From the NCBI GenBank assembly GCA_021323755.1, contig JAJPKJ010000007.1, positions 1 through 64,000 of the forward strand: 64,000 nt of DNA, given 5' to 3'. The number at the start of each line of letters is the position of its first letter. Position 1 is the stretch's first letter. The translations under genes and the position numbers were made by a program. Under the pieces are notes generated by a model. That model searched no databases. It saw nothing but the letters and a program-made list of their open reading frames with translations, and had not been told where the DNA came from. Below are positions 19,890 to 29,046 of the stretch, one piece after another. This DNA comes from Chitinophagales bacterium (GTDB taxonomy: Bacteria; Bacteroidota; Bacteroidia; Chitinophagales; Chitinophagaceae).

Positions 19890-20037
19890 ACCTGAATATT
19901 GTAATAATTGAATTGAGTTTTAAATATGAACGGTGATATGTTTGCGCAAAAATAAACTATCCTGCGAAACTTAACAGGGGCAACAACAAGAGAAAGATGT
20001 TTTAGAAATGAATTTCATAGCTGCAAGGTAATAAAAA

Positions 20038-21183
20038 TTATTTGGTTTGAGAAGGCAGTTGCAAATCGGCGATCACCGGATGATGATCGGAGTACGGCAG
20101 GTTGAATTTCTTGCACTGCAGGACATCAAATTGCTCATCAGCAAAAATATAATCTATCCTGAGTGTAGGAGAAATATACATATAAGAGCGCCCGATGCCT
20201 AGTCCTCTTTTAATAAAGGCATCCTGCAAATTTCCTCGAATATGAAAATAGGCATATGAATTCGGCACATCGTTAAAATCGCCGCAAATGATTGAGGGGA
20301 AAGGGCTTTTATCGAGCTGTTCGCGAACAAGGTCCGCTTGCTCTCCGCGAAAACCATAAGCGCGCTTTAATTTCTTGATAATGGATTTTGACGCTTGCAG
20401 CGAGCTATCCTCCACTTTTTTTATTATCTCGAGGTCGCGAAATTCTTTATTGCTGAATAGTACCGATTGAAGATGCGTTGTAAAAATGCGGATGGTTTTC
20501 CCATTAACGTTCAGATCCGTTGCTATCAAACTTTCTGTTGCCCGTACCGTATCCTTTCCCCCATAACGAATTTTTATTGAGTTAATGATCGGGTATTTTG
20601 AAAAGATGATCACCCCACTTTCATACATATCGTCATAACGGCGATAGTCACACGAAAAGAAATAATATGGAAAATGCAATTGCTGCTGGATATAAGGAAT
20701 ATTCGAAGCAAATTCTTTCGGATTATGCGATTCAAAAAACTCCTGGAAACATAAAACGTCGGCATTTTGCTGATCAATAAATTCAAGCATTTTGGTCCGA
20801 TGGCCGGAACTGTGTGGTCTATTATTGATGAATTCATCCCAACGGCGAACATTCCAGGTAAGGATGCGCAACGCATTGTCCGCTTTTTTTTCCTGAAAAG
20901 TTGATGGCAGATTAAAGGCAAAAAAAGCATGAATATTTTTCCATCCGATGATTAATGTGATCAATGAGATCAAGGCCCATTTGCGTGTGGTGAAGAATAA
21001 CCAAAAGAAAAAAAAGAGTACTATCAGTAACAATAAGATTGGAAATACCAACCCCAATAATGAAATGAACCACCACTTGTTGGGATGCAAAAATGCATTG
21101 GTACAGGCTAATAAAAAAAGAATGGCAATAGTAAGATTGGCAATGATAAAAAAACGGCGGGTAAAATTTCGCAGCGTGGCCAT
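20038..21183 (-). CDS. Membrane-anchored endonuclease/exonuclease/phosphatase family protein
   Basis: 381 aa. Residues about 10-95 contain three hydrophobic helices. The EEP domain follows: LTWNVRRWDEF, VLCFQEFFES (metal-binding Glu), the catalytic CGDFNDVPNSYAY and the final SDHHPVIADLQLP. Such proteins cleave phosphodiesters in nucleic acids, lipids or other substrates, and the target here is unknown; the catalytic part is probably periplasmic. It sits 14 bp downstream of the rhomboid-like gene and is probably co-transcribed with it, a common Bacteroidota arrangement. Confidence 0.9.
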   Translation of the reverse strand: MATLRNFTRRFFIIANLTIAILFLLACTNAFLHPNKWWFISLLGLVFPILLLLIVLFFFFWLFFTTRKWALISLITLIIGWKNIHAFFAFNLPSTFQEKKADNALRILTWNVRRWDEFINNRPHSSGHRTKMLEFIDQQNADVLCFQEFFESHNPKEFASNIPYIQQQLHFPYYFFSCDYRRYDDMYESGVIIFSKYPIINSIKIRYGGKDTVRATESLIATDLNVNGKTIRIFTTHLQSVLFSNKEFRDLEIIKKVEDSSLQASKSIIKKLKRAYGFRGEQADLVREQLDKSPFPSIICGDFNDVPNSYAYFHIRGNLQDAFIKRGLGIGRSYMYISPTLRIDYIFADEQFDVLQCKKFNLPYSDHHPVIADLQLPSQTK

Positions 21184-21197
21184 GATTGGCTTCTAAG

Positions 21198-22124
21198 TTA
21201 CAAATCTTCTTTATCTGCAGCGCGTTTTAGAATTTCTTTTTCTTCATCAGTTAAAAAACGATACCCTTCCTGGTTTATCTTATCCAGGATATCATCAATC
21301 CTTTTCTGCGTTATATTTGGTATTTTCTTAAACGGCTGCGTCCCGGAAACCTTATAAAAAAATTGTTCTTTGGTTGATTTCAAATTTGCTTTTGCATCTG
21401 GATTGAACAGGTTTCCAAACCAATCAAAAAAATTATTCATCCACACACTCCAATCATTTCCTCTGCGCATTTGATGTATAAAAATAAATCCAAAAACGCC
21501 CGCACTGATATTTGCAATGTAAGAACCCACGTCACCATACCCGATACTGTAGAAATTCATTAGGATATAGATGCCCGTTAGTATCCACAATGGAATGCCT
21601 CCATTAATCATGGGGAAAATGCGATAATCGGATGCCAATACGGTGACGGCAATGGCAATGGCCAGCACCGATGGGTTTGCGCCCGTTAAAAATGCACCGG
21701 TGATATGCGAATTGAGTTTTGGGAAAGCCTGGTAGGCAAGAATGTAAAAGGCTGCGCTGAACAATCCGGCATAAATATATAGGGGAATTAATCTTCTATT
21801 GCCTGAAAGGTCCTGCAGAATATATCCAAAGGCCCAAAGCCAAAACATGTTGCCTATAAAGCGAAAAACTTCACTGTCGGCAAACATAAAAGTAAACAGG
21901 GTCCAGGGTCTGCCGTAAAGGGTGTGCGGATCTGCCGGCATTACAAACCAATGAAAAACATTTTTATAAAAATCGGCCGGTGTCGGAGAAATCGATAAGT
22001 AAATAATGTAGATGAACTTGAGGATGACAAAAAGAACCGCATTAAGAATAACCAACTGCATTAATGCATTACTCTCCTGCCCTACAGTCATTCTTTTACG
22101 ATACCTGTCTCCCATTAACTGCAT
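21198..22124 (-). CDS. Catalytically inactive rhomboid-like membrane protein
   Basis: 308 aa with six or more transmembrane helices in rhomboid order. The GxSG serine motif reads TGANPSV (Asn150 in place of Ser) and the catalytic His in helix 6 is replaced by Asn205 (YIANISAG). The oxyanion HxxxN region reads RFIGNMF. So it is a pseudoprotease. A soluble C-terminal tail of about 80 residues follows (KIPNITQKRIDDILDKINQE ... TDEEKEILKR). It lies 89 bp downstream of an active rhomboid and may act with it or bind its substrates (inference). Confidence 0.88.
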   Translation of the reverse strand: MQLMGDRYRKRMTVGQESNALMQLVILNAVLFVILKFIYIIYLSISPTPADFYKNVFHWFVMPADPHTLYGRPWTLFTFMFADSEVFRFIGNMFWLWAFGYILQDLSGNRRLIPLYIYAGLFSAAFYILAYQAFPKLNSHITGAFLTGANPSVLAIAIAVTVLASDYRIFPMINGGIPLWILTGIYILMNFYSIGYGDVGSYIANISAGVFGFIFIHQMRRGNDWSVWMNNFFDWFGNLFNPDAKANLKSTKEQFFYKVSGTQPFKKIPNITQKRIDDILDKINQEGYRFLTDEEKEILKRAADKEDL

Positions 22125-22213
22125 ATGTTTATTTAAAATTACAAAACCAATTTTAAAGGTATTGCCTAAAACAAATCATTACTGATAATTTAACAGGAAA
22201 AAAACAAAAGAGT

Positions 22214-22834
22214 TCAATAAAAGTTACGCCTGTTTTTCCTGTTCCAATACATTACAAGAATCAAACCAACAATTGCGCCGCCAAGATGCGCCCAGTGGGC
22301 AACATTATCTCCCTGCCTTGGAGCAAAACTTCCGAATAGATCCCAAAGCATAAATGCGGGTATCACATATTTTGCCTTGACCGGAATGGGTATGAACATA
22401 ATGTACAAAGGAGTGTTTGGAAAGAGATATACAAAAGCAGCCATCACCCCCATAATAGCGCCAGATGCGCCAATAGCATATCCGAAATCCTTTTGTATAA
22501 GTAGTTGGGTCAATCCGGCAAGAACGCCGCATATCATATAGAAGGTCAAGAACCTTTTGCTGCCCCACAGGTTTTCAAGGATATTTCCAAACATCCATAG
22601 GGCGAACATATTAAAGAGAATATGTGCAAATGCTATTTGACCTCCTTCCAATGCCTGGTGCATGAACATATAACTAACGAGCTGCCAGATCTTGAAATTG
22701 CCTGTGTCCAGACTCCATAAGGCGCCATATTCTTCCAAAAAAAATCCCTGCTTGCCAAAGACAATCTGTGCTATCCACACAAGTCCGTTAATGATCAGCA
22801 GGTTTTTAATTACCGGTGTCAGCGTTTGATTCAT
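22214..22834 (-). CDS. Rhomboid intramembrane serine protease
   Basis: 206 aa with six transmembrane helices. Active-site features are intact: HILFN (His71, Asn75), the nucleophile Ser124 in GASGAIMG and His183 in AHWAHLGGA. Rhomboids cut transmembrane segments of other proteins within the bilayer. It is the upstream member of a tandem with the inactive homologue. Substrates are unknown. Confidence 0.94.
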   Translation of the reverse strand: MNQTLTPVIKNLLIINGLVWIAQIVFGKQGFFLEEYGALWSLDTGNFKIWQLVSYMFMHQALEGGQIAFAHILFNMFALWMFGNILENLWGSKRFLTFYMICGVLAGLTQLLIQKDFGYAIGASGAIMGVMAAFVYLFPNTPLYIMFIPIPVKAKYVIPAFMLWDLFGSFAPRQGDNVAHWAHLGGAIVGLILVMYWNRKNRRNFY

Positions 22835-22905
22835 AATTTTTAATTAAAGTGCGCAAATTAAACTTTACCATGATAAAATGATTTGCCACCACTCAAATAT
22901 CTCTG

Positions 22906-24315
22906 TTAATTTCTCAATTTCAATTGTACCACGTTTTCGATATGATGCGTGTGCGGAAACATATCAACAGGTTGAACTTTGGTGACAACATATTTCTCAT
23001 TGAGCAGGTTCAGATCTCTTGCCTGCGTTGCCGGATTGCAACTTACATATACCACTGTCGGCGCTTCCATGTCCAAGATCTTCTTTGTCAATTTTTCGTG
23101 CATGCCGGCGCGCGGCGGATCAGTAATGACTACATCTGGTTTGCCAAGTTGCGAAAAAAACTCATCATTGCAAATATCAATTACATCGCCGGCAAAAAAA
23201 TGCGCGTGATGAATAGCGTTCAATCCGGCATTTTGTTTTGCATCACCAATGGCTTCTTCCATTAACTCAACACCAATTATTTTTTTGGCAAGCCTGCTTA
23301 CAAAAATCCCAATGCTCCCGGTTCCGCAATACAGATCGTAGACGGTTTCTTCGCCCGTTAACTCAGCAAAATCGCGCGTTACCTGGTATAATTGCTCCGC
23401 TTGCCTGGTATTGGTTTGAAAGAAGGATTTCGGACCAATCTTGAATTGAAAATCTTCCAACTTTTCAATAATATACCCTTTTCCAAAAAAAACCTGCGGA
23501 AGCAAATTATGCAAACTATCGTTCTGCTTGGGATTAATCGTATACAATAAGGTGGTGATCACAGGAAAATGTTGCATGATGTAATCAAGCAACTGATTTC
23601 TTTTTTCATCATCATCAAATCCAAAAATGATATTCACCATGATCTCTCCAGTTGTGCAAATGCGTACCTGCATATTGCGCAACCATCCCTGGTGAAGTTT
23701 TATATCGTAAAAAGAACAGCCATTATCAATAGCCCAGTTTTTCACAGCCAGGCGGATCTGGTTGGTGGGTTCATTTTGCAAATAGCAGGTTTCGATATCA
23801 ATTATCTTGTCAAAAATTCCTTTGGCATGAAAACCAGCTACGTTTTGCATCGGAGAAATATCTGGATTATGCAGTTCCTCGAGCAACAAAAAACGTTTGT
23901 TGCTGAACGTATACTCAAGTTTATTGCGATAATATTTTGTTGACGATGAGCCAATGATCGGTTGCAAATGCGGAATCGAAATCTTTCCAATTCTTTTCAA
24001 CTGGTCTTCCACCTGCTTTTGTTTGTATGCCAGCTGATGGTCATAAGGCAGCATTTGCCATTGGCATCCGCCGCAAACACCAAAATGGGTGCAAAATGGT
24101 TCAACACGCTGAGCAGCATATTGATGATGATGGATGGCAAAACCTGCCGCCCAATCTTTTTTACTCTTAAACAATTTTATGTCCGCAATATCGCCGGGAA
24201 CGGCATTTTCAATAAACACCACTTTCCCTTCAACATGCGCCAGCGACTTGCCTTCAGCGGCATAATCTTCCACCAGGATTTTTTCGAGAATGATATTTCT
24301 GTTTTTTCTTTTCAC
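22906..24315 (-). CDS. rlmD: 23S rRNA (uracil-C5)-methyltransferase, RlmD/TrmA family
   Basis: 469 aa. An N-terminal TRAM domain (about 8-65), an Fe-S site CTHFGVCGGC (Cys75, 81, 84), the SAM motif VYDLYCGTGSIGIF, ITDPPRAGMH, and the catalytic cysteine in VVYVSCNPATQARDL. The family makes m5U in rRNA; RlmD versus RlmC/TrmA specificity is inferred. The start is GTG at 24315, with a TACTTTTG element (24320-24327) ending 4 nt before it, which fits a leaderless message. Confidence 0.93.
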   Translation of the reverse strand: MKRKNRNIILEKILVEDYAAEGKSLAHVEGKVVFIENAVPGDIADIKLFKSKKDWAAGFAIHHHQYAAQRVEPFCTHFGVCGGCQWQMLPYDHQLAYKQKQVEDQLKRIGKISIPHLQPIIGSSSTKYYRNKLEYTFSNKRFLLLEELHNPDISPMQNVAGFHAKGIFDKIIDIETCYLQNEPTNQIRLAVKNWAIDNGCSFYDIKLHQGWLRNMQVRICTTGEIMVNIIFGFDDDEKRNQLLDYIMQHFPVITTLLYTINPKQNDSLHNLLPQVFFGKGYIIEKLEDFQFKIGPKSFFQTNTRQAEQLYQVTRDFAELTGEETVYDLYCGTGSIGIFVSRLAKKIIGVELMEEAIGDAKQNAGLNAIHHAHFFAGDVIDICNDEFFSQLGKPDVVITDPPRAGMHEKLTKKILDMEAPTVVYVSCNPATQARDLNLLNEKYVVTKVQPVDMFPHTHHIENVVQLKLRN

Positions 24316-24424
24316 CGCGCAAAAGTAAGAATACTAAACCTTACGGATTTTACGTTTTCAGAAGCTCTTAACAATGTCAATCATCAAAAAGTTTAACTTC
24401 GTTGCCAATACTTTAAAACCTAAT

Positions 24425-25870
24425 ATGAGCTTACGAAAAATCAATTTCTCCTTTCTTCTTTTGTCATTATCCGTCACCGCGTTTGCCCAGCAAGGACACA
24501 ATATAAAACTCACTTTAAAACCATATAAAAAAGAACAGGTTTATCTAGGCTATTATTATGGCAAATTGAAAGCGGTCAGCGATTCGACGATTTTGGATGA
24601 AAATAGCAGGGGGGAATTCAAAGGCAAAGAAAAACTGCCTCCCGGTATCTATTTTGTTGTTTCACCAAAAAAAGAAATTTTATTTGAAGTACTAATAGAC
24701 AGTGAGCAAAATTTTTCCATCAGCGCCGACACCGTGGACCTGATGCATAATATCACGTTCACTGGTTCTGCAGACAATAAACTGTTTCAATCATACACCA
24801 ATTTTGCTGCAAAAGATGGAAAGGCCATTGCCGATCTGCAAAAGGATCTTGGCAATGCAAAAACAAAATCAGATTCAACGCAGATCATTGATAAAATAAG
24901 ATCCCTTGATCAGGAAATACAAGATTATAGAAATGATGTTCAGAAAAAATACCCTGCTTCTCTGTTAGCCGGATTATTTACGGCGATGAAAGAACCTGTT
25001 GTTCCGCCAGCAGATAAGCAACCCGGCGGAAAATATGACACCGCATTTGCTTATCATTATTTCAAATCACATTATTGGGACGGCGTTTCATTTACTGATG
25101 ATAAACTCGTGCGCACACCCATATTTGAACCGAAACTTGAAAAATATTACCGCGATCTTGTTCCCCACGATGCAGATTCCATCAACAAAGAAGTCGACTG
25201 GATGCTTTTATATGCCCGCGTTAATAAAGAACTATTCAAATATTTACTCGTTCATTTTGTGCAGAAATATGTGAACCCTGAATACATGGGAGAAGATGCA
25301 GTCTTTGTTCATTTGTTTGAAAAATTCATTAATACAGGAGAAGCAGATTTCTTCACCGAAAAATATCGCAAATTCATCAATGACCGCGCATATAGTTTAA
25401 TGGCAAACCTTATCGGTCAGCCCGCTCCGAATTTGATAATGGTCGATACCTCTGACAAGGCTTCGCCATTGTACAATGTGAATGCAAAATTCATAGTGAT
25501 CTGTTTTTGGGACCCAACATGCAGTCATTGCAAGGAAGAAGTTCCAAAACTCGATTCCATTTACGAAGCAAAGTGGAAACAGGAAGGCGTAAAAATGTAT
25601 GGAGTAATGGTTGATGGTGGAAGGGCAAACTGGACGAGATTCATACAAGATCATAATTTAAGGGACTGGTATCATGTTTATGAAACCAAAGAACATCATG
25701 ATGCAGAAGAAGCTGCAGGCAAGCCCGGCTACAAACAATTGTATGATGTTTATCAAACTCCGACATTATTTCTGCTCGATAAGGACAAACGCATCATCGC
25801 AAAAAAATTAACTTACCAGCAGTTCGATAAAATAATAACCTTGAAACTGAATAACACCAAATCCAGCTGA
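24425..25870 (+). CDS. Exported TlpA/ResA-like thioredoxin-fold protein (DUF4369/DUF5106 type)
   Basis: 481 aa from the ATG at 24425, chosen because it opens a clean signal peptide (cleavage near AFAQ); the track start at 24374 adds 17 unlikely residues. The N-terminal part is a DUF4369-like beta domain (LKPYKKEQVYLGYYYG), the middle is helical, and the C-terminal thioredoxin domain has CSHC in FWDPTCSHCKEEVP and the cis-Pro region YQTPTLFLLD. It probably reduces or isomerises disulfides in the periplasm. Only 1 bp separates it from the PpiC gene, so they form an operon. Confidence 0.9.
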   Translation: MSLRKINFSFLLLSLSVTAFAQQGHNIKLTLKPYKKEQVYLGYYYGKLKAVSDSTILDENSRGEFKGKEKLPPGIYFVVSPKKEILFEVLIDSEQNFSISADTVDLMHNITFTGSADNKLFQSYTNFAAKDGKAIADLQKDLGNAKTKSDSTQIIDKIRSLDQEIQDYRNDVQKKYPASLLAGLFTAMKEPVVPPADKQPGGKYDTAFAYHYFKSHYWDGVSFTDDKLVRTPIFEPKLEKYYRDLVPHDADSINKEVDWMLLYARVNKELFKYLLVHFVQKYVNPEYMGEDAVFVHLFEKFINTGEADFFTEKYRKFINDRAYSLMANLIGQPAPNLIMVDTSDKASPLYNVNAKFIVICFWDPTCSHCKEEVPKLDSIYEAKWKQEGVKMYGVMVDGGRANWTRFIQDHNLRDWYHVYETKEHHDAEEAAGKPGYKQLYDVYQTPTLFLLDKDKRIIAKKLTYQQFDKIITLKLNNTKSS

Positions 25871-25871
25871 T

Positions 25872-27818
25872 ATGAGGAAGATAGCAGGTATTTTTTCAAT
25901 CATAATCGTCTCTTGTCTTTTTGTCATTACTAGAGCTAATGCACAAACTATTTTTACTTATGGCAATACTGCGGTAAGCAAAGTCGATTTTTTAAAAGCA
26001 TACCAAAAGAACAATACAGAAAAAACCGCTACCGAAAAATCTTACCGTGATTATCTTGAATTATATATCCGCTTCAGGTTAAAAGTGAAAGCCGCTTATG
26101 ACATGAAGATCGATACTTTATCAAACCAAAAAATTGAATTGCAAAATTTCCGCAACCAGGTTGCCGATGGTTATATCAACGATAAAGAAAGTCTGGATAA
26201 ACTAATCAACGAAGCCTTTGTACGCAGTCAAAAAGATATTCATCTGGCGCATATTTTTATCGCGTTTCCTAAAAATGCGTCAGCTGCTGATAGTTTGAAA
26301 ACATCACAAAAAGCAACCGATGTTCTTAATGAATTGAAGAAGGGGAAAAATTTTGGTGAGGCCGCAGTTCAGTATTCAGATGATCCGGCTGCAAAACAAA
26401 ATCGTGGAGAAGTAGGCTACATCACTGTTTTCACATTGCCCTATGATTTGGAAAACCTCGCTTATAATACGCTGCCTAATCAGATCTCAAAAATATACCG
26501 AAGCAAATCGGGTTATCATATTTTTAAAAATCTGGGAGAAAGAAAAGCAATCGGCAAAATAAGAGTGGCGCATATATTATTGGCATTCCCGCCAAATGCT
26601 TCCGACCCTGCTAAAGCAGCAACGAAACAAAAAGCCGATTCTATCTATGATGCTTTGAAGAATGGCGCCGCTTTTGGCGAGCTCGCAAAAAAATTCAGTG
26701 CTGATAATCTTTCTTACCAAACCAATGGCGAAATTGCAGAATTTGGAGTCGGGAAATATGATAGACCCTTTGAAGATGCCGCCTTTTCTTTGAAGAGTGA
26801 TGGCGACATCAGCGAACCCGTTCGCACTGCTTTCGGATACCATATCATTAAAAGATTGGGAAGAAAGCCTGTCTCAACCGTCGCTAACAAAGAAACTACT
26901 GAATCGATCAAACAAATCGTGATCAATGACGCACGTATTAACGTTTCCAAAAAGATCCTCCTGGAAAGAGTGCTTACACAAACTCATTTCAAACGCTTAC
27001 CGATAAACGAAAATGATTTATGGATATTCACCGACAGTTTTTTACAAAGCAAAACAGTTCCTTTATTGAACGGGCTGAATAATACCACCGGTCTTTTTTC
27101 ATTTCCACAAAAAAATATTGTTGTAAAAGACTGGCTTAGTTATATTAAAACGGCAAGAAATGTTCCGGCGTTAAGCAATGGAAAGACGATGAAGGAAATT
27201 TTTGAACAATATCTGCAAACCGTTGCCTTTGAATATTATCGTAATCATCTTGAGGATTACAATAAAGATTTTGCTTACCAGCTCAATGAATTTAAAGAAG
27301 GTAATATGTTGTTTGAAATCATGCAACGGAAAATATGGGATAAGGCCTCAACCGACAGCACCGGACTAAGAAAATATTTTGAAGACCATAAGGACAAATA
27401 TTGGTGGGATGCAAGCGCCGATGCTGTTGTGTTTACCTGCAGCAATGAAAAAGCGGCAAACACTACCAAACAAAAATTGCAAAACAATATTGGTGGATGG
27501 AAGAAATTGGTGGATGCTTCGGACGGATCAACACAAGCGGATTCAGGCCGATTTTTATTAACGCAGCTACCATTGCCCGAAGAAAAAAAATTCACCGAAT
27601 CGCAATTTAGCTCTATGGTCAGCAATCAACCTGATAATACGGTCACTTTTGCTTATATCATTAAATTGTACAACGAACGTTCGCCAAGAAATTTTGCAGA
27701 AGCGAGAGGATTGGTTACCAATGACTACCAGCTTTATTTGGAAGACAAATGGATCCAGGAATTGAAAAAACAGTATCCGGTAAAAATCAATGAGGCTGTT
27801 GTTAAGAGTTTGAAATAG
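25872..27818 (+). CDS. Periplasmic peptidylprolyl isomerase with two parvulin (PpiC) domains
   Basis: 648 aa with a signal peptide (cleaved near ANAQ). Two parvulin domains: about 115-220 (IHLAHIFIAFP ... FGEAAVQYSDDPAAKQNRGEVGYI ... GYHIFKNLGER) and about 225-335 (IRVAHILLAFPPN ... FGELAKKFSAD ... FGYHIIKRLG). The C-terminal half is helical with little family signal. It is a SurA/PpiD-like folding chaperone for outer-membrane or exported proteins. Its operon partner is a thioredoxin-like protein, which supports a periplasmic folding role. Confidence 0.93.
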   Translation: MRKIAGIFSIIIVSCLFVITRANAQTIFTYGNTAVSKVDFLKAYQKNNTEKTATEKSYRDYLELYIRFRLKVKAAYDMKIDTLSNQKIELQNFRNQVADGYINDKESLDKLINEAFVRSQKDIHLAHIFIAFPKNASAADSLKTSQKATDVLNELKKGKNFGEAAVQYSDDPAAKQNRGEVGYITVFTLPYDLENLAYNTLPNQISKIYRSKSGYHIFKNLGERKAIGKIRVAHILLAFPPNASDPAKAATKQKADSIYDALKNGAAFGELAKKFSADNLSYQTNGEIAEFGVGKYDRPFEDAAFSLKSDGDISEPVRTAFGYHIIKRLGRKPVSTVANKETTESIKQIVINDARINVSKKILLERVLTQTHFKRLPINENDLWIFTDSFLQSKTVPLLNGLNNTTGLFSFPQKNIVVKDWLSYIKTARNVPALSNGKTMKEIFEQYLQTVAFEYYRNHLEDYNKDFAYQLNEFKEGNMLFEIMQRKIWDKASTDSTGLRKYFEDHKDKYWWDASADAVVFTCSNEKAANTTKQKLQNNIGGWKKLVDASDGSTQADSGRFLLTQLPLPEEKKFTESQFSSMVSNQPDNTVTFAYIIKLYNERSPRNFAEARGLVTNDYQLYLEDKWIQELKKQYPVKINEAVVKSLK

Positions 27819-27888
27819 TCCGAACTATCGTAAAGAAAATATTTTATACTCTGCAATAGAGCTCCGGCCCCTGCCATCGGACTTTTCA

Positions 27889-28842
27889 CTATACGATCTC
27901 CTTCACCACGTTACAGATGACTTTGGGTTTTCCTAATGTGTAATAATGTAAAACCGGGACTTCCGCTTTCTTTAATTCTTTGCTTTGCTGCGTGAGCCAT
28001 TCGGTCCCTACTTTTTCAACTTCTTCATCATTCCTGCATTTGATGATCGCATCCGACAGGTCGGCGGGAATATCGACATGAAAAATTTTGGGTAAAATAC
28101 TCAGTTGTTTTTTACTGGTTATCGGTTTTAGTCCCGGAATGATCGGCACATTTATGCCAATGCCTTTGCAGGCTTTTACGAAGTCAAAATATTTTTGATT
28201 ATCAAAAAACATTTGCGTGGTGATATATTCTGCCCCTGCATCCACCTTTGCCTTAAGAAAATTTAGATCTGTACTGATGTTGGGCGATTCAAAATGTTTT
28301 TCGGGATAGCCGGCAACACCAATGCAAAAATTGGTCTTGCCCCCGTTCTTAATATCTTCTTCGATATAGATTCCATTGTTCAAATGGACCACTTGTTTCA
28401 ACAGATCAATTGCATAATGATGCCCATCTGCCTCGGGCTCAAAAGATGATTCGTTTTTTGCGGCATCACCACGCAGCACCAGCACATTATCAACACCTAA
28501 AAAATGAAGATCGATCAATGCATCTTCAGTCTCTCTCCGGGTAAACCCGCCGCAGATCAAATGAGGCACTGCATCTACTCGATAGTGATTCATGATTGCT
28601 GCGCAAATGCCAACTGTTCCCGGGCGTTTGCGTACTTCCACTTTTTCAAAAGTGCCGTCCGGCTTTTTTTTGAACATCGTTTCACTGCGATGATAAGTAA
28701 CATTGATAAATGATGGTTTGAACTCCATCATCGGATCAAGATGTTCGTAAATGGAATTAATGGTCTTACCTTTTAACGGCGGTAATATTTCAAAAGAAAT
28801 CTGTGTGCCTTTTGCATTTTGTATGTGCTCTATAACTTTCAT
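27889..28842 (-). CDS. metF: Methylenetetrahydrofolate reductase
   Basis: 317 aa from the ATG at 28842, the usual length; the track's 44-residue extension to 28974 lies in the 5' leader and lacks family similarity. Motifs include the catalytic Glu in ISFEILPP, NVTYHRSE, VLRGDA, GVAGYPEKHFESPN and ITTQMFFDN. It reduces 5,10-methylene-THF to 5-methyl-THF for methionine synthesis, using FAD. It is transcribed from a strong-looking promoter at 28945-28975 with a leader of about 95 nt. Confidence 0.95.
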   Translation of the reverse strand: MKVIEHIQNAKGTQISFEILPPLKGKTINSIYEHLDPMMEFKPSFINVTYHRSETMFKKKPDGTFEKVEVRKRPGTVGICAAIMNHYRVDAVPHLICGGFTRRETEDALIDLHFLGVDNVLVLRGDAAKNESSFEPEADGHHYAIDLLKQVVHLNNGIYIEEDIKNGGKTNFCIGVAGYPEKHFESPNISTDLNFLKAKVDAGAEYITTQMFFDNQKYFDFVKACKGIGINVPIIPGLKPITSKKQLSILPKIFHVDIPADLSDAIIKCRNDEEVEKVGTEWLTQQSKELKKAEVPVLHYYTLGKPKVICNVVKEIV

Positions 28843-28944
28843 GGTATTTGAAGATAGAAGAAAGAAGGTAGAATTTTGAAGTATGCGTTCCCGTCTCTGC
28901 ATTCCACATACGATATCCTGTCTCCTTTCTTCTTCACAAGTTTG

Positions 28945-28975
28945 CAAACATAAATCATTAGCGTAACAACGCAAA
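28945..28975 (-). promoter_or_regulatory. Bacteroidota-type promoter for metF
   Basis: On the minus strand TTTG - 19 nt - TATGTTTG, an exact match to the Bacteroidota -33/-7 consensus (TTTG ... TAnnTTTG). Transcription should start near 28938, leaving about 95 nt of leader. I see a possible small stem (GTATG/CATAC) in that leader but no known riboswitch. Confidence 0.8.
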
Positions 28976-29046
28976 TAGCTGTTAAAGTATTTTTCTAAAT
29001 ATGCATTTCAAAATTCTTCCGGTATTTTTGCGCCAAATATTTTTCA

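Noticed and set aside
27819-27888. Possible hairpin AGTCCGA ... TCGGACT between two convergent genes
   Set aside because: The loop is over 50 nt and the T-run is weak, so I do not call a terminator.
28843-28974. 44-residue N-terminal extension of MetF in the ORF track
   Set aside because: It lies in the leader between a consensus promoter and the ATG at 28842, overlaps the -7 element, and does not match the MetF family start.
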